Assembly (NCBI RefSeq): GCF_039530945.1
Contig: NZ_BAAAPC010000013.1
Span: 128,466-192,465 of the forward strand
Length of the DNA stretch: 64,000 bases
Source: Nocardiopsis_C rhodophaea
GTDB lineage: Bacteria > Actinomycetota > Actinomycetes > Streptosporangiales > Streptosporangiaceae
Direction: 5' to 3'
Part shown: in pieces, positions 1 to 8,200 of the stretch
How the letters are laid out: every line of letters begins with the position of its first letter
How positions within the stretch are numbered: the stretch's first letter is position 1
Made by a program: the position numbers and the translations under genes
The notes under the pieces: generated by a model
The model's input: only the letters and a program-made list of their open reading frames with translations
The model's database searches: none
Told to the model about the DNA's origin: nothing

Positions 1-1206
1 GTGGCGCTCGCCGCCGAAACGCCGCAGCCGGACCCGCGGGTCTTCGAGCAGACGGGCTCGCACTACGCGCTCGACGGGTTCGAGATCACCTACCTGCCGC
101 CAGGGCTGAAGCGGTACGGGATCCGCGCGCAGACCTCGACCAAACCCACGGAACGCGTCTCCTTCATCTCCTGGATCCAGGACGCCGACGCGGTCTACGG
201 CCACGTCGGCGTCATCCGCAACGACTCCCTCAAGACCCTCGACGACCTGCGCAGATCCAGGTATCGCCACCTGAACGACGACACGCTGGAGACGATCGAC
301 AACGACGGGCGCGCCGCCTATCTGTCGGAGGAGACCGGCAACCTCTTCTGGGTCGAGGAACCCGGTGTGGCCGTGGCGACCTACCTGCGCCCGGACCTGT
401 GGAACCGCGAAGAGCTGACCAAGCTCGGCGCCGGCGTGCGCAAGCAGAAGTTCTCAGTCCCCGAATCGGTGCAGAACGCGCTGATAAACCTAACCGACCT
501 GCACAAGCAGCACCCCGACACGGTCGACCAGCCCAAGCACACCCAGCCGCCCGCATCGCCGGGGGCGGGTGAGCAGCAGCCGGACGCCGAGACGCCCGAA
601 GCCTCACCGTCTCACGGCGCCCCGGACAGCCCCGCGGTTGGGGATCCTGGGAACGGTTCCGCCGACGGCGCGGCCCCCGAGGACGAGGGCCAGACCGCGT
701 CCGGCGGCGACACACCGGTGGCCAAGCCCGGAATGCCCCTGCCCGACGACCAGGAGAGCAGCGCCCCGGCCCTGCCACCCGGCATCACCGCCGAGAGGGT
801 CACGGCCTGCCTCGCCCGGGATCTACTCGACGCGAAGGACGTCGACGCCACCAAGATCGGCAAGGTCGACCGGGCGACCTTCGCCAAGATCTGGCGCAAC
901 GCCAACAGGACCGAGCGCTCCCGAGCGGTCACCGACTGCGCCGAACGGCTCAACGCCGAGCGGTCGGCCCCCGAACCGGACTCCCTCGACGAACTCATCG
1001 AGGCCATCTGGGCCCTCGTCGAAGAGATCCTCGCCGACCTCGATGACATGGGAGATTCGGACGGGTCCGAAATGACCGAAATCACCACGACCGAGATCAC
1101 CACAGTCACCACGTTCGACAAGCCGAGCCCGCGCAACCTCCAGTTGAGTACGGCCAACGGCTTTCCGTGGATCGTGCCGAAACTGACGATCGGCGGAAAG
1201 AACTGA
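1..1206 (+). CDS. Hypothetical protein, probably 5'-truncated by the window edge
   Basis: The open frame begins at base 1 with GTG, so the true start may lie upstream; 401 codons are visible and it ends in TGA. The first 165 residues look like a folded domain with mixed alpha/beta character and no membrane segment. Residues 165-265 are a Pro/Ala/Gly/Asp-rich linker. A smaller alpha-helical domain follows, and the C-terminus is Thr/Glu-rich. I recognise no catalytic motif or named family. The linker and the acidic tail suggest an envelope-associated or secreted protein whose signal or membrane anchor would be upstream of the window; this is inference. A strong intrinsic terminator follows immediately. 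Confidence 0.7.
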   Translation: MALAAETPQPDPRVFEQTGSHYALDGFEITYLPPGLKRYGIRAQTSTKPTERVSFISWIQDADAVYGHVGVIRNDSLKTLDDLRRSRYRHLNDDTLETIDNDGRAAYLSEETGNLFWVEEPGVAVATYLRPDLWNREELTKLGAGVRKQKFSVPESVQNALINLTDLHKQHPDTVDQPKHTQPPASPGAGEQQPDAETPEASPSHGAPDSPAVGDPGNGSADGAAPEDEGQTASGGDTPVAKPGMPLPDDQESSAPALPPGITAERVTACLARDLLDAKDVDATKIGKVDRATFAKIWRNANRTERSRAVTDCAERLNAERSAPEPDSLDELIEAIWALVEEILADLDDMGDSDGSEMTEITTTEITTVTTFDKPSPRNLQLSTANGFPWIVPKLTIGGKN

Positions 1207-1227
1207 ACGTCGCGCAGAGACGGCCAT

Positions 1228-1259
1228 GGGGGATCCGCACAGGCGGTCCCCCTTTTTTT
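1228..1259 (+). terminator. Rho-independent terminator
   Basis: An 11-nt GC-rich arm (1228-1238) pairs with a 10-nt arm (1243-1252) with one bulged base across a 4-nt loop, followed by seven T (1253-1259). It lies just after the stop of the first gene and separates it from the convergent fumarylacetoacetase gene. Confidence 0.85.
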
Positions 1260-1283
1260 CCGTCACGTCCCGTGCTTTCCCGG

Positions 1284-2480
1284 CTAGTGGCTGGCGGGCC
1301 GCACCGTTCCGGTGACCTCGCCCAGGCAGATGGACCCGCCGCCCATCCCCGTCGCGGTCGCCGAGATCGTGACCGTGTCCCCGTCCTCAAGGAAGGCGCG
1401 GGTGGACCCGTCCGACAGTGTCAGCGGCTCCTTGCCGCCCCAGGTCAGTTCCAACAGTGAGCCCCGCTGGCCGGACTCCTCGCCCGAGATGGTTCCCGAG
1501 GCGTAGAGGTCGCCGGTGCGCAGGGACGCGCCGTTGCACGTCATGTGCGCCAGCATCTGGTCGGGGGTCCAGTACATCGCCGCGTACGGCGGCCGGGAGA
1601 CGACCTCCCCGTTCAGTTCCACCTGGAGCGCGAGGTCGAGCCCCCAGTCGGCGGTGCGCTTGAGGTAGGGCAGCGGCTCCGGATCCTGCTCGCGCCCGGC
1701 GAAGCGGGCCGCTCCCAGGGCGTCCAGCGGCACCACCCACGGCGAGACCGACGTGGCGAACGACTTGCCGAGGAACGGGCCGAGCGGGACGTACTCCCAG
1801 GCCTGGATGTCCCGCGCGCTCCAGTCGTTGACCAGCACCACGCCGAAGACGTGCTCGGCGAAGTCGCCAACCGGCACACTGCGGCCCATCGGGGTTCCCG
1901 CCCCCACGACGAAGCCCAGCTCCGCCTCGATGTCCAGGCGCGCGCTGGGAGCGAACACCGGCGCCTCGCCTCCGGGCTCGCGTCGCTGCCCCGTGGGCCG
2001 GACGATGCCCGTCCCAGACGGCACCACCGTCCCCGATCGCCCGTGGTAGCCCACCGGCAGGTGCTTCCAGTTGGGCTTGAGGGGCGCGTCGTCGGGCCGG
2101 AAGATCCGGCCCACGTTGGACGCGTGCTCGATCGAGCAGTAGAAGTCGACGTAGTCGGCGACCTCGAAGGGCATCCGCAGCTCGACCTCGGAGAGCGGGA
2201 TCAGGTGCGGCTCGGCCGCCTGGCGCCCGTCCTCCGAGCCGAGCATCCCGCACAGCTTGGTGCGGACCGCCAGCCACGTCACCGGGCCGCGCGCCATGAA
2301 CGGGTTCAGAGAGGAGGCGAAGAACTCCGGTTCGCCGAGGAGCCCGGCGAGATCGAGGACATACTCGCCCACCCGCACGCCGACCCGCGGTGCGGCCCCG
2401 CCGCGCGAGAACACCCCGTAGGGCAGGTTGTCGGCTCCGAACCCGGACGCGTCAGCTCCGGGTACCCACGTTGTCGTCAC
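1284..2480 (-). CDS. fahA: Fumarylacetoacetase
   Basis: 398 residues. The enzyme hydrolyses fumarylacetoacetate to fumarate and acetoacetate, the last step of homogentisate (Tyr/Phe) catabolism, in the cytosol. The family signature around residue 120 is clear: YCSIEHASNVGRIFRP followed by PNWKHLPVGYHGR. The metal-binding acidic residues are visible in LDIEAELGF and VNDWSARDIQAWE. Its length is close to that of bacterial homologues. It is the most downstream gene of a minus-strand catabolic block that also holds homogentisate dioxygenase. A gap of about 285 bp to the preceding gene leaves room for its own promoter. The ATG start fits the conserved N-terminus. Confidence 0.95.
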   Translation of the reverse strand: MTTTWVPGADASGFGADNLPYGVFSRGGAAPRVGVRVGEYVLDLAGLLGEPEFFASSLNPFMARGPVTWLAVRTKLCGMLGSEDGRQAAEPHLIPLSEVELRMPFEVADYVDFYCSIEHASNVGRIFRPDDAPLKPNWKHLPVGYHGRSGTVVPSGTGIVRPTGQRREPGGEAPVFAPSARLDIEAELGFVVGAGTPMGRSVPVGDFAEHVFGVVLVNDWSARDIQAWEYVPLGPFLGKSFATSVSPWVVPLDALGAARFAGREQDPEPLPYLKRTADWGLDLALQVELNGEVVSRPPYAAMYWTPDQMLAHMTCNGASLRTGDLYASGTISGEESGQRGSLLELTWGGKEPLTLSDGSTRAFLEDGDTVTISATATGMGGGSICLGEVTGTVRPASH

Positions 2481-2765
2481 CTCAGGACCTCCGAGAAGGG
2501 ACGGTTGTTCGCCATGGGGGCGCAGGATCGCCCTCGTGACCGATAGAACCTAAAGAGCGCGTCGCGAGGATGAGGCACGCGCGACCTCCTTGCCGTTGGT
2601 GTCGGCCGGGCCAGTTCCACCCCGGCCGGTGATGACCGGGCCGGGCTCGGCCCTTTCACCGAACTCCCGACCGGCCTGGCGCGGGATCGCCCCCGCTTCA
2701 GCCGGGGGAGGTTTTCACGTTGCTCCTTGTTTCGGTGCCGCGGCGCGCCGAGGCACTCGGCCGGC

Positions 2766-3698
2766 TCATATTTCCCAGGAGCCCAGCAGGCCCAGCCGTC
2801 CGGCGTCGCGCACGGGGTCGCCGGTGCTGCACGAGCCGTACCCGACGAACAGCTCCCGGGCCCGCGCGGCGGCGGTCGGGTCCAGCCGGATGATGCCCTG
2901 GGCCAGCGCTTCCGCGTCCCGTTCGGCGAGGACGGACCGCACCTCCGCGCTGCCGCCGCCGTCGGCCGCGACGGCGGCGGCCAGGAGAAGGTTGAGGTAC
3001 CCGTGGTGGGTGAACCTCGTCTTCGGGTCGGTGTACCGGGCGGCGTGGTGCAGTCCGGCCGTCGCCTTGAACGGTACGTCGTTGTCGCGGCAGGCGGCGA
3101 TGAAGTCGTCGAGCTCGGGGATGCTCGGGAACAGGTCCGCGCGCACCCCGCCGCAGCGGACCTTGGCCCCCAGCGGGCGCGCCCCGGCGAGAACGGCCAC
3201 GGCGTCCAGCCAGCCGGGGCCGCGCTTCGGCTCGAAGTAGACCGTGCGGACCCGGCCGCCGATCTCCCCACGCCGCAGCAGATCAGCCGCCCCGCGGATA
3301 TCGGCGGCGTCCGCCGGGATCTCGCAGTGCGTGACCCGGATCCGCGGATCGGGGTCGGGCAGCCTCCCGGCCACACCCGCCTCGGGCGCGAGGATGAGCC
3401 CGACGTCCATCCGCTCGCCGTGCTCGGCGGTGTCCGCGTCCCCGCCCCCGGCCGGTCGCCCGCGGCCTCCCGGCCACCCGATGTCGGTGAGCCGCTGGCG
3501 CAGTTCGTCCCAGCGGTGGGCCGGGCACAGAAAGCGGTGGGTCAGCATGGGGTGGGCGACGATCCGGTCGGAGCGGTGCCGCTCGACGGCCTGCGCCATG
3601 GGCAGGGCCGTGGGAGGGAACAGGCCGGCGTCGTCGACCAGCCCGCGCAGCAGGGTCTGCGCCGCCGTCTCCGTCGTCCCCGTCGGGCCCGTCGTCAC
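2766..3698 (-). CDS. Conserved hypothetical protein of the homogentisate cluster
   Basis: 310 residues from a GTG start whose bases overlap the stop of homogentisate dioxygenase (GTGA), so the two are translationally coupled. The open frame extends upstream, but that part is a shadow of the dioxygenase. Near the N-terminus is LVDDAGLFPPTALPM, a motif I associate with a widespread uncharacterised bacterial family. The remainder has Gly/Ala-rich helices and a conserved-looking RCGGVRADLFPS segment, consistent with a cytosolic alpha/beta barrel-like protein. No catalytic residues can be assigned. The overlap with hmgA suggests an accessory role in aromatic-acid breakdown, but that is inference. 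Confidence 0.8.
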   Translation of the reverse strand: MTTGPTGTTETAAQTLLRGLVDDAGLFPPTALPMAQAVERHRSDRIVAHPMLTHRFLCPAHRWDELRQRLTDIGWPGGRGRPAGGGDADTAEHGERMDVGLILAPEAGVAGRLPDPDPRIRVTHCEIPADAADIRGAADLLRRGEIGGRVRTVYFEPKRGPGWLDAVAVLAGARPLGAKVRCGGVRADLFPSIPELDDFIAACRDNDVPFKATAGLHHAARYTDPKTRFTHHGYLNLLLAAAVAADGGGSAEVRSVLAERDAEALAQGIIRLDPTAAARARELFVGYGSCSTGDPVRDAGRLGLLGSWEI

Positions 3699-4864
3699 CG
3701 CGCCCACGTCCAGGCGTAGCCGGGGTCCTCGGCCTCCCGTCCGGCCGGGCCGATGTCGAGCGGCCGGAAGGTGTCGACCATGACCGCCATCTCGCTGGTC
3801 TCGCGCGCGCCGATGGCCGCCTCGACGGCGCCGGGCTGCGGCCCGTGGGTGAACCCGGCCGGGTGCAGTGAGATGGAGCCGATGTCGATGCCCGAACCCT
3901 TGCGCGCCGCGTAGTCTCCGGCGACGTAGTACATGAACTCGTCGCTGTCGACGTTGTGGTGGTTGTAGGGGATGGGCACGGCGTCGTCGTGGAAGTCCAG
4001 CGGGCGCGGGCAGAACGAGCACACCACGAAGTTGGGGCCCTCGAAGGTCTGGTGGACGGGCGGCGGCGCGTGCGTCTTCTTCACGATCGGTTCGAAGTCG
4101 CGGATGTTGAAGGCGTACGGGTACAGGTAACCGTCCCATCCGACGACGTCGAACGGGTGGTGGGCGAAGGTCATCCGGGTCAGCCCGCCCCGCGTGCGCA
4201 CGAGGACGGGGGTGGCGGCCTGGGCCTCGGGTCCGTCGACCACCGTGGGCCCGTCCGGGCCACGCAGGTCGCGTTCGCAGTAGGGCGCGTGCTCCAGGAA
4301 CTGCCCGTAGTTGGACAGGTAGCGCTTGGGGGGACGGATGTGTCCGGAGGCCTCGATCACCAGGGCGGTGACGGTGCCGTCGGGCACCCAGCGGTGAATC
4401 GTCCCGGTCGGGACGGTGACGTAGTCGCCCTCCCCGGCCTCGATCACACCGTAGGTGGACTCGAAGCGCACCGAACCGGACTGCACGTAGACGGTCTCGT
4501 CACCCACGGAGTTGCGGTAGAGCCCGCTGGGGGCGTCGGTGCGCGCGAAGCTGAGGCGCACGTCGCTGTTTCCGGCGAGCAGCCGCCGCCCCTCGACCAG
4601 GTCACCTCCGGTCTTGAGGTCCTGGGTGCGGAAGTGTCGCGGCGCCAGCGGCATGTTCGGCGTCGTGTCCCCCATGTCGGCCGGGACGTCCACAGGTTCG
4701 GACGCGACGATGGCAGTGGGCAGGAAACGGTGGTACAGCAGGGAGGAGTCGGAGGAGAACCCCTCCTCGCCCATCAGTTCCTCGTAGTAGATGCCCCCGT
4801 CGGGCGTGCGGAAGACGGTGTGGCGCTTGCGGGGAACCTCACCGACCGCGCGGTAGTACGGCAT
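3695..4864 (-). CDS. hmgA: Homogentisate 1,2-dioxygenase
   Basis: 389 residues. This non-haem Fe(II) cupin enzyme opens the homogentisate ring to maleylacetoacetate. The start was set at ATG 4864 (MPYYRAVGE); the longer open frame upstream is a shadow of the hydroxylase. Iron ligands are apparent in PYNHHNVDSDEFMYY (His302/303, Glu309) and in HPAGFTHGPQPG (His340). It is shorter than the human enzyme (445 residues), as is usual for the actinobacterial type. It sits between the FAD hydroxylase (about 50 bp upstream) and the GTGA-coupled hypothetical, so it is part of an operon. No maleylacetoacetate isomerase gene is visible nearby. Confidence 0.93.
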   Translation of the reverse strand: MPYYRAVGEVPRKRHTVFRTPDGGIYYEELMGEEGFSSDSSLLYHRFLPTAIVASEPVDVPADMGDTTPNMPLAPRHFRTQDLKTGGDLVEGRRLLAGNSDVRLSFARTDAPSGLYRNSVGDETVYVQSGSVRFESTYGVIEAGEGDYVTVPTGTIHRWVPDGTVTALVIEASGHIRPPKRYLSNYGQFLEHAPYCERDLRGPDGPTVVDGPEAQAATPVLVRTRGGLTRMTFAHHPFDVVGWDGYLYPYAFNIRDFEPIVKKTHAPPPVHQTFEGPNFVVCSFCPRPLDFHDDAVPIPYNHHNVDSDEFMYYVAGDYAARKGSGIDIGSISLHPAGFTHGPQPGAVEAAIGARETSEMAVMVDTFRPLDIGPAGREAEDPGYAWTWAR

Positions 4865-4917
4865 CGTGAGTTCCTTTCCTTGTCGGTGTCCGCGCCGGTC
4901 CCGGCGCGGGGACGTGG

Positions 4918-6657
4918 TCACGGCTGGATGAGAGCGGGCGATTCCTCGCCGCAGGCGCGGCGGACGGCGGCGAGCACCCCGTCCGCGGCCTCGGCGTGGT
5001 CGGAGGCGTCGGTATCGAGGACGGCACACAAGTGGGCATCGGGCCGGACCACGTGCACCGTCCCCGCGGTACACCGCAGGGACGCGGCGAGCGCGCCGTC
5101 GATGTCGATGTCCTCCAGGGCGTGGGCGGTCACCTCCACCGGAAGCTCGGCGGCGGCGTCGGCCAGGGCGCGGGCGCGGTCCGCGCGGGCGGTGATCAGC
5201 GTGAATCCGGGGCCGAGGAGTCGGCGCAGGCGGGTGACGGCCGTCCGGCCCGGGACCCGGGCGGGACCGTCGGGGCAGATCACGCCCGGGACGGGGGGAC
5301 GCGGCTGCCCGGCCTCGGTCGGGATGGGTTCCTCGATGGCGGGCGGGGTGGTCAGCGGTGACGCCGGGTACCAGAACGGCTCGGCGAGCTTGCCGGAGTC
5401 GATGCGGGCGCGGGCGGCGCGATCGGTGACGGCGCGCTCCAGGGTCTCGCGGCGGCGCCGGGTGTCGGCTTCGCCGTGGGGCACCAGGAAGCGCATCGTG
5501 TCGCCGGTGACGCGCAGGTTCTCCTGTGCGGCGGCCCAGCGCTCCGCGTGGTAGCTGCGGAGCAGTGTCTCGGCGGCCTCGGGTGCGGCGGTGCGGGCGT
5601 AGGCCAGCTTCCAGCCGAGGTTCTCCGCGTCGTGCACGCCGCTGTTGAGCCCGCGCGCGCCGAACGGAGCGTACAGGTGGGCGGCGTCTCCGGCGAGGAA
5701 CACCCGGCCCTCGCGGAACGACTCCGCGCAGCGCTCGTGGAACCGGTACACCGACGACCACACGATCTCGTAGGGCTGGTCGCCGACGATCTTGCGGATG
5801 CGGGTGTCCAGGGCCCCGCTGGCGCGTTCGTCCTCGATGTCGTAGCTGTCGGGGACCTGCCAGTCGATGCGCCAGGTGGAGTCGGGGCACTGGTGGACCA
5901 GGACCTGGCGGCCGGGGTTCCACTCGGGGTCGAAGAAGAACCGGCGCTCGTTGGGGAAGGGCAGGTCGGCGCGGATGTCGCAGATGAGGAACCGGTCGGC
6001 GAAGGACTCGCCGGGGAAGCCGACGCCGAGCAGGTGCCGGACGGTGCTGTGGGGGCCGTCCGCGCCGATCAGGTGGGAGCCGCGCGCGGTGAAGGGACCG
6101 GAGGGGGTGTCGGCGGTGGCGGTGACGCCGTCGGCGTCCTGGCGCACGCCGGTGACCCGGTGCCGGTAACGGATGTCGATCAGCGGTTCGGCGTCGGCGC
6201 GCCGCAGCAGCTCCTGCTCGACGCGGGCCTGGGAGATGTTGATCCACGGCGGCAGGTGGACCTCGCCGCTCATGGCGGGGAAGGTCACCGTGCGCACCTC
6301 GTGGTGCCGGTAGTAGGTACGCGCGGTGGTCCAGGTGACGCCCTCGTCGAGCAGGGGGGCGGCGGCGCCTACCCGGTCGAAGGCGTCCAGGACGTCGCGC
6401 TGGAAGCAGATGGCTTTGGATCCGGCCCTGCGAAAATAGTCGTCGTCGCGCTCCGCCTCGGCCTCCAGCACCAGTGAGGGGACGCCGAAGCGGGCGAGGG
6501 TCAGTGCGGCGCACAGCCCCACGGGGCCGGCCCCGGCGATGAGCACCGGTGGGACCGCGCCCTTGGACGCGCTCCGGGCTCCCCTGCGGTCGCCGGTGGC
6601 GGGTTGGTGCGGGGGGCCGTCATCCGGCGCCGCCGGAGACGGGACAATGGGCGTCAT
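4918..6657 (-). CDS. FAD-dependent aromatic hydroxylase (PheA/TfdB/MhpA-like)
   Basis: 579 residues from ATG 6657 (MTPIVPSP); the upstream extension is low-complexity and lacks family signal. Class A flavoprotein monooxygenase signatures are complete: the dinucleotide-binding GAGPVGLCAALTLARFG, the DG motif GADGPHSTVRHLLG, and the GD motif FLAGDAAHLYAPFGARGLNS. The C-terminal thioredoxin-like domain typical of phenol and 3-(3-hydroxyphenyl)propionate hydroxylases is present but weakly conserved. Being co-oriented and next to hmgA, it plausibly hydroxylates a monohydroxyphenyl acid to homogentisate (for example 3-hydroxyphenylacetate 6-hydroxylation). The substrate is inferred from context only. 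Confidence 0.85.
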   Translation of the reverse strand: MTPIVPSPAAPDDGPPHQPATGDRRGARSASKGAVPPVLIAGAGPVGLCAALTLARFGVPSLVLEAEAERDDDYFRRAGSKAICFQRDVLDAFDRVGAAAPLLDEGVTWTTARTYYRHHEVRTVTFPAMSGEVHLPPWINISQARVEQELLRRADAEPLIDIRYRHRVTGVRQDADGVTATADTPSGPFTARGSHLIGADGPHSTVRHLLGVGFPGESFADRFLICDIRADLPFPNERRFFFDPEWNPGRQVLVHQCPDSTWRIDWQVPDSYDIEDERASGALDTRIRKIVGDQPYEIVWSSVYRFHERCAESFREGRVFLAGDAAHLYAPFGARGLNSGVHDAENLGWKLAYARTAAPEAAETLLRSYHAERWAAAQENLRVTGDTMRFLVPHGEADTRRRRETLERAVTDRAARARIDSGKLAEPFWYPASPLTTPPAIEEPIPTEAGQPRPPVPGVICPDGPARVPGRTAVTRLRRLLGPGFTLITARADRARALADAAAELPVEVTAHALEDIDIDGALAASLRCTAGTVHVVRPDAHLCAVLDTDASDHAEAADGVLAAVRRACGEESPALIQP

Positions 6658-6862
6658 GGTTGCTCCTGGTTGATCCGACTGAGGAGTGCCGCGCCTACGG
6701 GGTCCCGCTTCTTCTCCTACCCCGGGTCGGACCGCCATCCGCCCGGTCGGAGCCGCGTGTTCCCGCCGGCGCCTTCCCCGCGGCCGGTCCGCCAACCGGC
6801 CGCGGGGCTTGGTCGTCGTGGGGGCGGGTTGTGGCTGTCGCTGTCTGGTTCCTTTCCCCGCG

Positions 6863-7822
6863 TCAGTCCTGCAGTCGCGCCCACACCTCGCGGTCGCGCT
6901 CCGCGGTCCAGATGGTGGGCCGCTCCACGCCCTCGTACTCCTCCCACAGTCGCGCGACGTCGAAGGGGAGGCAATGCTCGAAGATCGGCCACGCGCCGAA
7001 CTTCGGGGCGAGCGCGGTGTGGGCGGCCTCGAAGGCCTCCTTGAGGGTGCCGCCGCGCTTGTGGACCGCGCCGACCTGCTCGCGCATGGTGTCGAGGAAC
7101 CCGCGCGTCTGATCGACGGCGGCCGCGCACGCGTCGGCGCCCCTGGCCACGGCCCCGCGCCCGCCGATCAGGGCTTCGGCGCCGAAGGCGGCCACGCGGT
7201 CGAGCGTTCCGGTCGCCCAGTCGTGGTGGAAGGCGTCGCCGGTGTAGAGGGCGGCCTGGGCCTCGACGAGGTCGCCGGTGAACAGGATCTTGTGCTTGGG
7301 CAGCCAGGCGACGATGTCGCCCTCGGTGTGGCCGCGCCCGCAGTACTGCAGCACCAGGTCGCCGCGGTCGCCGCCGAGGTCGATGGTGAAGCGGTCGGTG
7401 AAGGTCGCGGTGGGCCAGGTGAGGCCGGGGATGGAGTCGGGTTCGGCGAACAGGCGGGGCATCCGGCCGTACTCGCTGGCCCAGTCCTGCTCGCCGCGCT
7501 CGGCGATGAGGGCGCGGGTGTTCTCGTGCGCGACGATGACATCGGCGTCGAACGCGCTCGCGCCGAGCACCCGGACCGCGTGGTAGTGCGAGAGCACCAG
7601 GTAGCGGATGGGCTTGTCGGTGTGCTCGCGGAGCTTCGTGAGCCAGGCGCGGGCGGCGACGGGGGTCGCCAGCGCCTCGAAGCAGACGAGGAAGTCCTCT
7701 CCCTCGATGGCGCCGACGTTGGGGTCGCCCTCCGCCGTGAGCGCGTAGACGCCGTCGGCGAGGACCTCCAGGGTCTGCTGCTTCTCCTCCAGGTCCGCGG
7801 AGCTCGCGAACGGCTTGGCCAT
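6863..7822 (-). CDS. Metallo-beta-lactamase-fold hydrolase with atypical zinc motif
   Basis: 319 residues, ATG start with an AAGGAG ribosome site 8 nt upstream. Overall MBL layout: an N-terminal strand pair, then SHYHAVRVLGAS where canonical enzymes have HxHxDH, then CGRGHTEGDIVAW (third metal His) and LFTGDLVEAQAALY (bridging Asp). The usual Asp-His of the first motif is replaced by Val-Arg, so one metal site is probably lost or remodelled. It is the first gene of the minus-strand block and shares a divergent control region with the GGT-like gene. A hydrolytic role in aromatic or glutamyl-conjugate breakdown is possible, but the substrate is unknown. Confidence 0.85.
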   Translation of the reverse strand: MAKPFASSADLEEKQQTLEVLADGVYALTAEGDPNVGAIEGEDFLVCFEALATPVAARAWLTKLREHTDKPIRYLVLSHYHAVRVLGASAFDADVIVAHENTRALIAERGEQDWASEYGRMPRLFAEPDSIPGLTWPTATFTDRFTIDLGGDRGDLVLQYCGRGHTEGDIVAWLPKHKILFTGDLVEAQAALYTGDAFHHDWATGTLDRVAAFGAEALIGGRGAVARGADACAAAVDQTRGFLDTMREQVGAVHKRGGTLKEAFEAAHTALAPKFGAWPIFEHCLPFDVARLWEEYEGVERPTIWTAERDREVWARLQD

Positions 7823-8200
7823 GCGACCGCACTCCTTGTGATCGATTATCGAACTTTGTGTTCCTATTTAGAGTCAGCGTACGTGTGACCCGCACCACCG
7901 ACAAGAGGGCGGACTGAGGTTTTCCTACCCGCCCGCATCCGCGAAGGCGAAGCTCTCCCGAGAACCTTCGCGTTTTTCCGATGGCATTCCCAGGTGCTCT
8001 CCCGCCCGGACCTCCACAATCACGACAGAAAAGTGAATGCATGAACTCTCAACCTCAATCACCATTCCTCCCTGGAATTCGGACGGGTAGCCTTGCCGCA
8101 CCACGTCACACGTCGGCGCGAGAGACCGGGACGCAACGCACCCGAGCCGTCGAGACACACCACGCCCCTCCGGCGGCCACGGCACACGGAAGGCGATCGC
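7823..8200. promoter_or_regulatory. Divergent control region between MBL hydrolase and GGT-like gene
   Basis: 378 bp without a gene. It carries the AAGGAG ribosome site of the minus-strand gene near 7830 and a GGAAGG site at about 8188-8193 for the plus-strand gene. A short palindrome TCGATTATCGA lies at 7842-7852, close to the minus-strand start, and is a candidate operator, perhaps for the IclR regulator encoded 2 kb away. The stretch around 7850-7880 is AT-richer than its surroundings, as expected for promoters. The longer open frame reaching into 8093 lacks a ribosome site. Confidence 0.45.
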
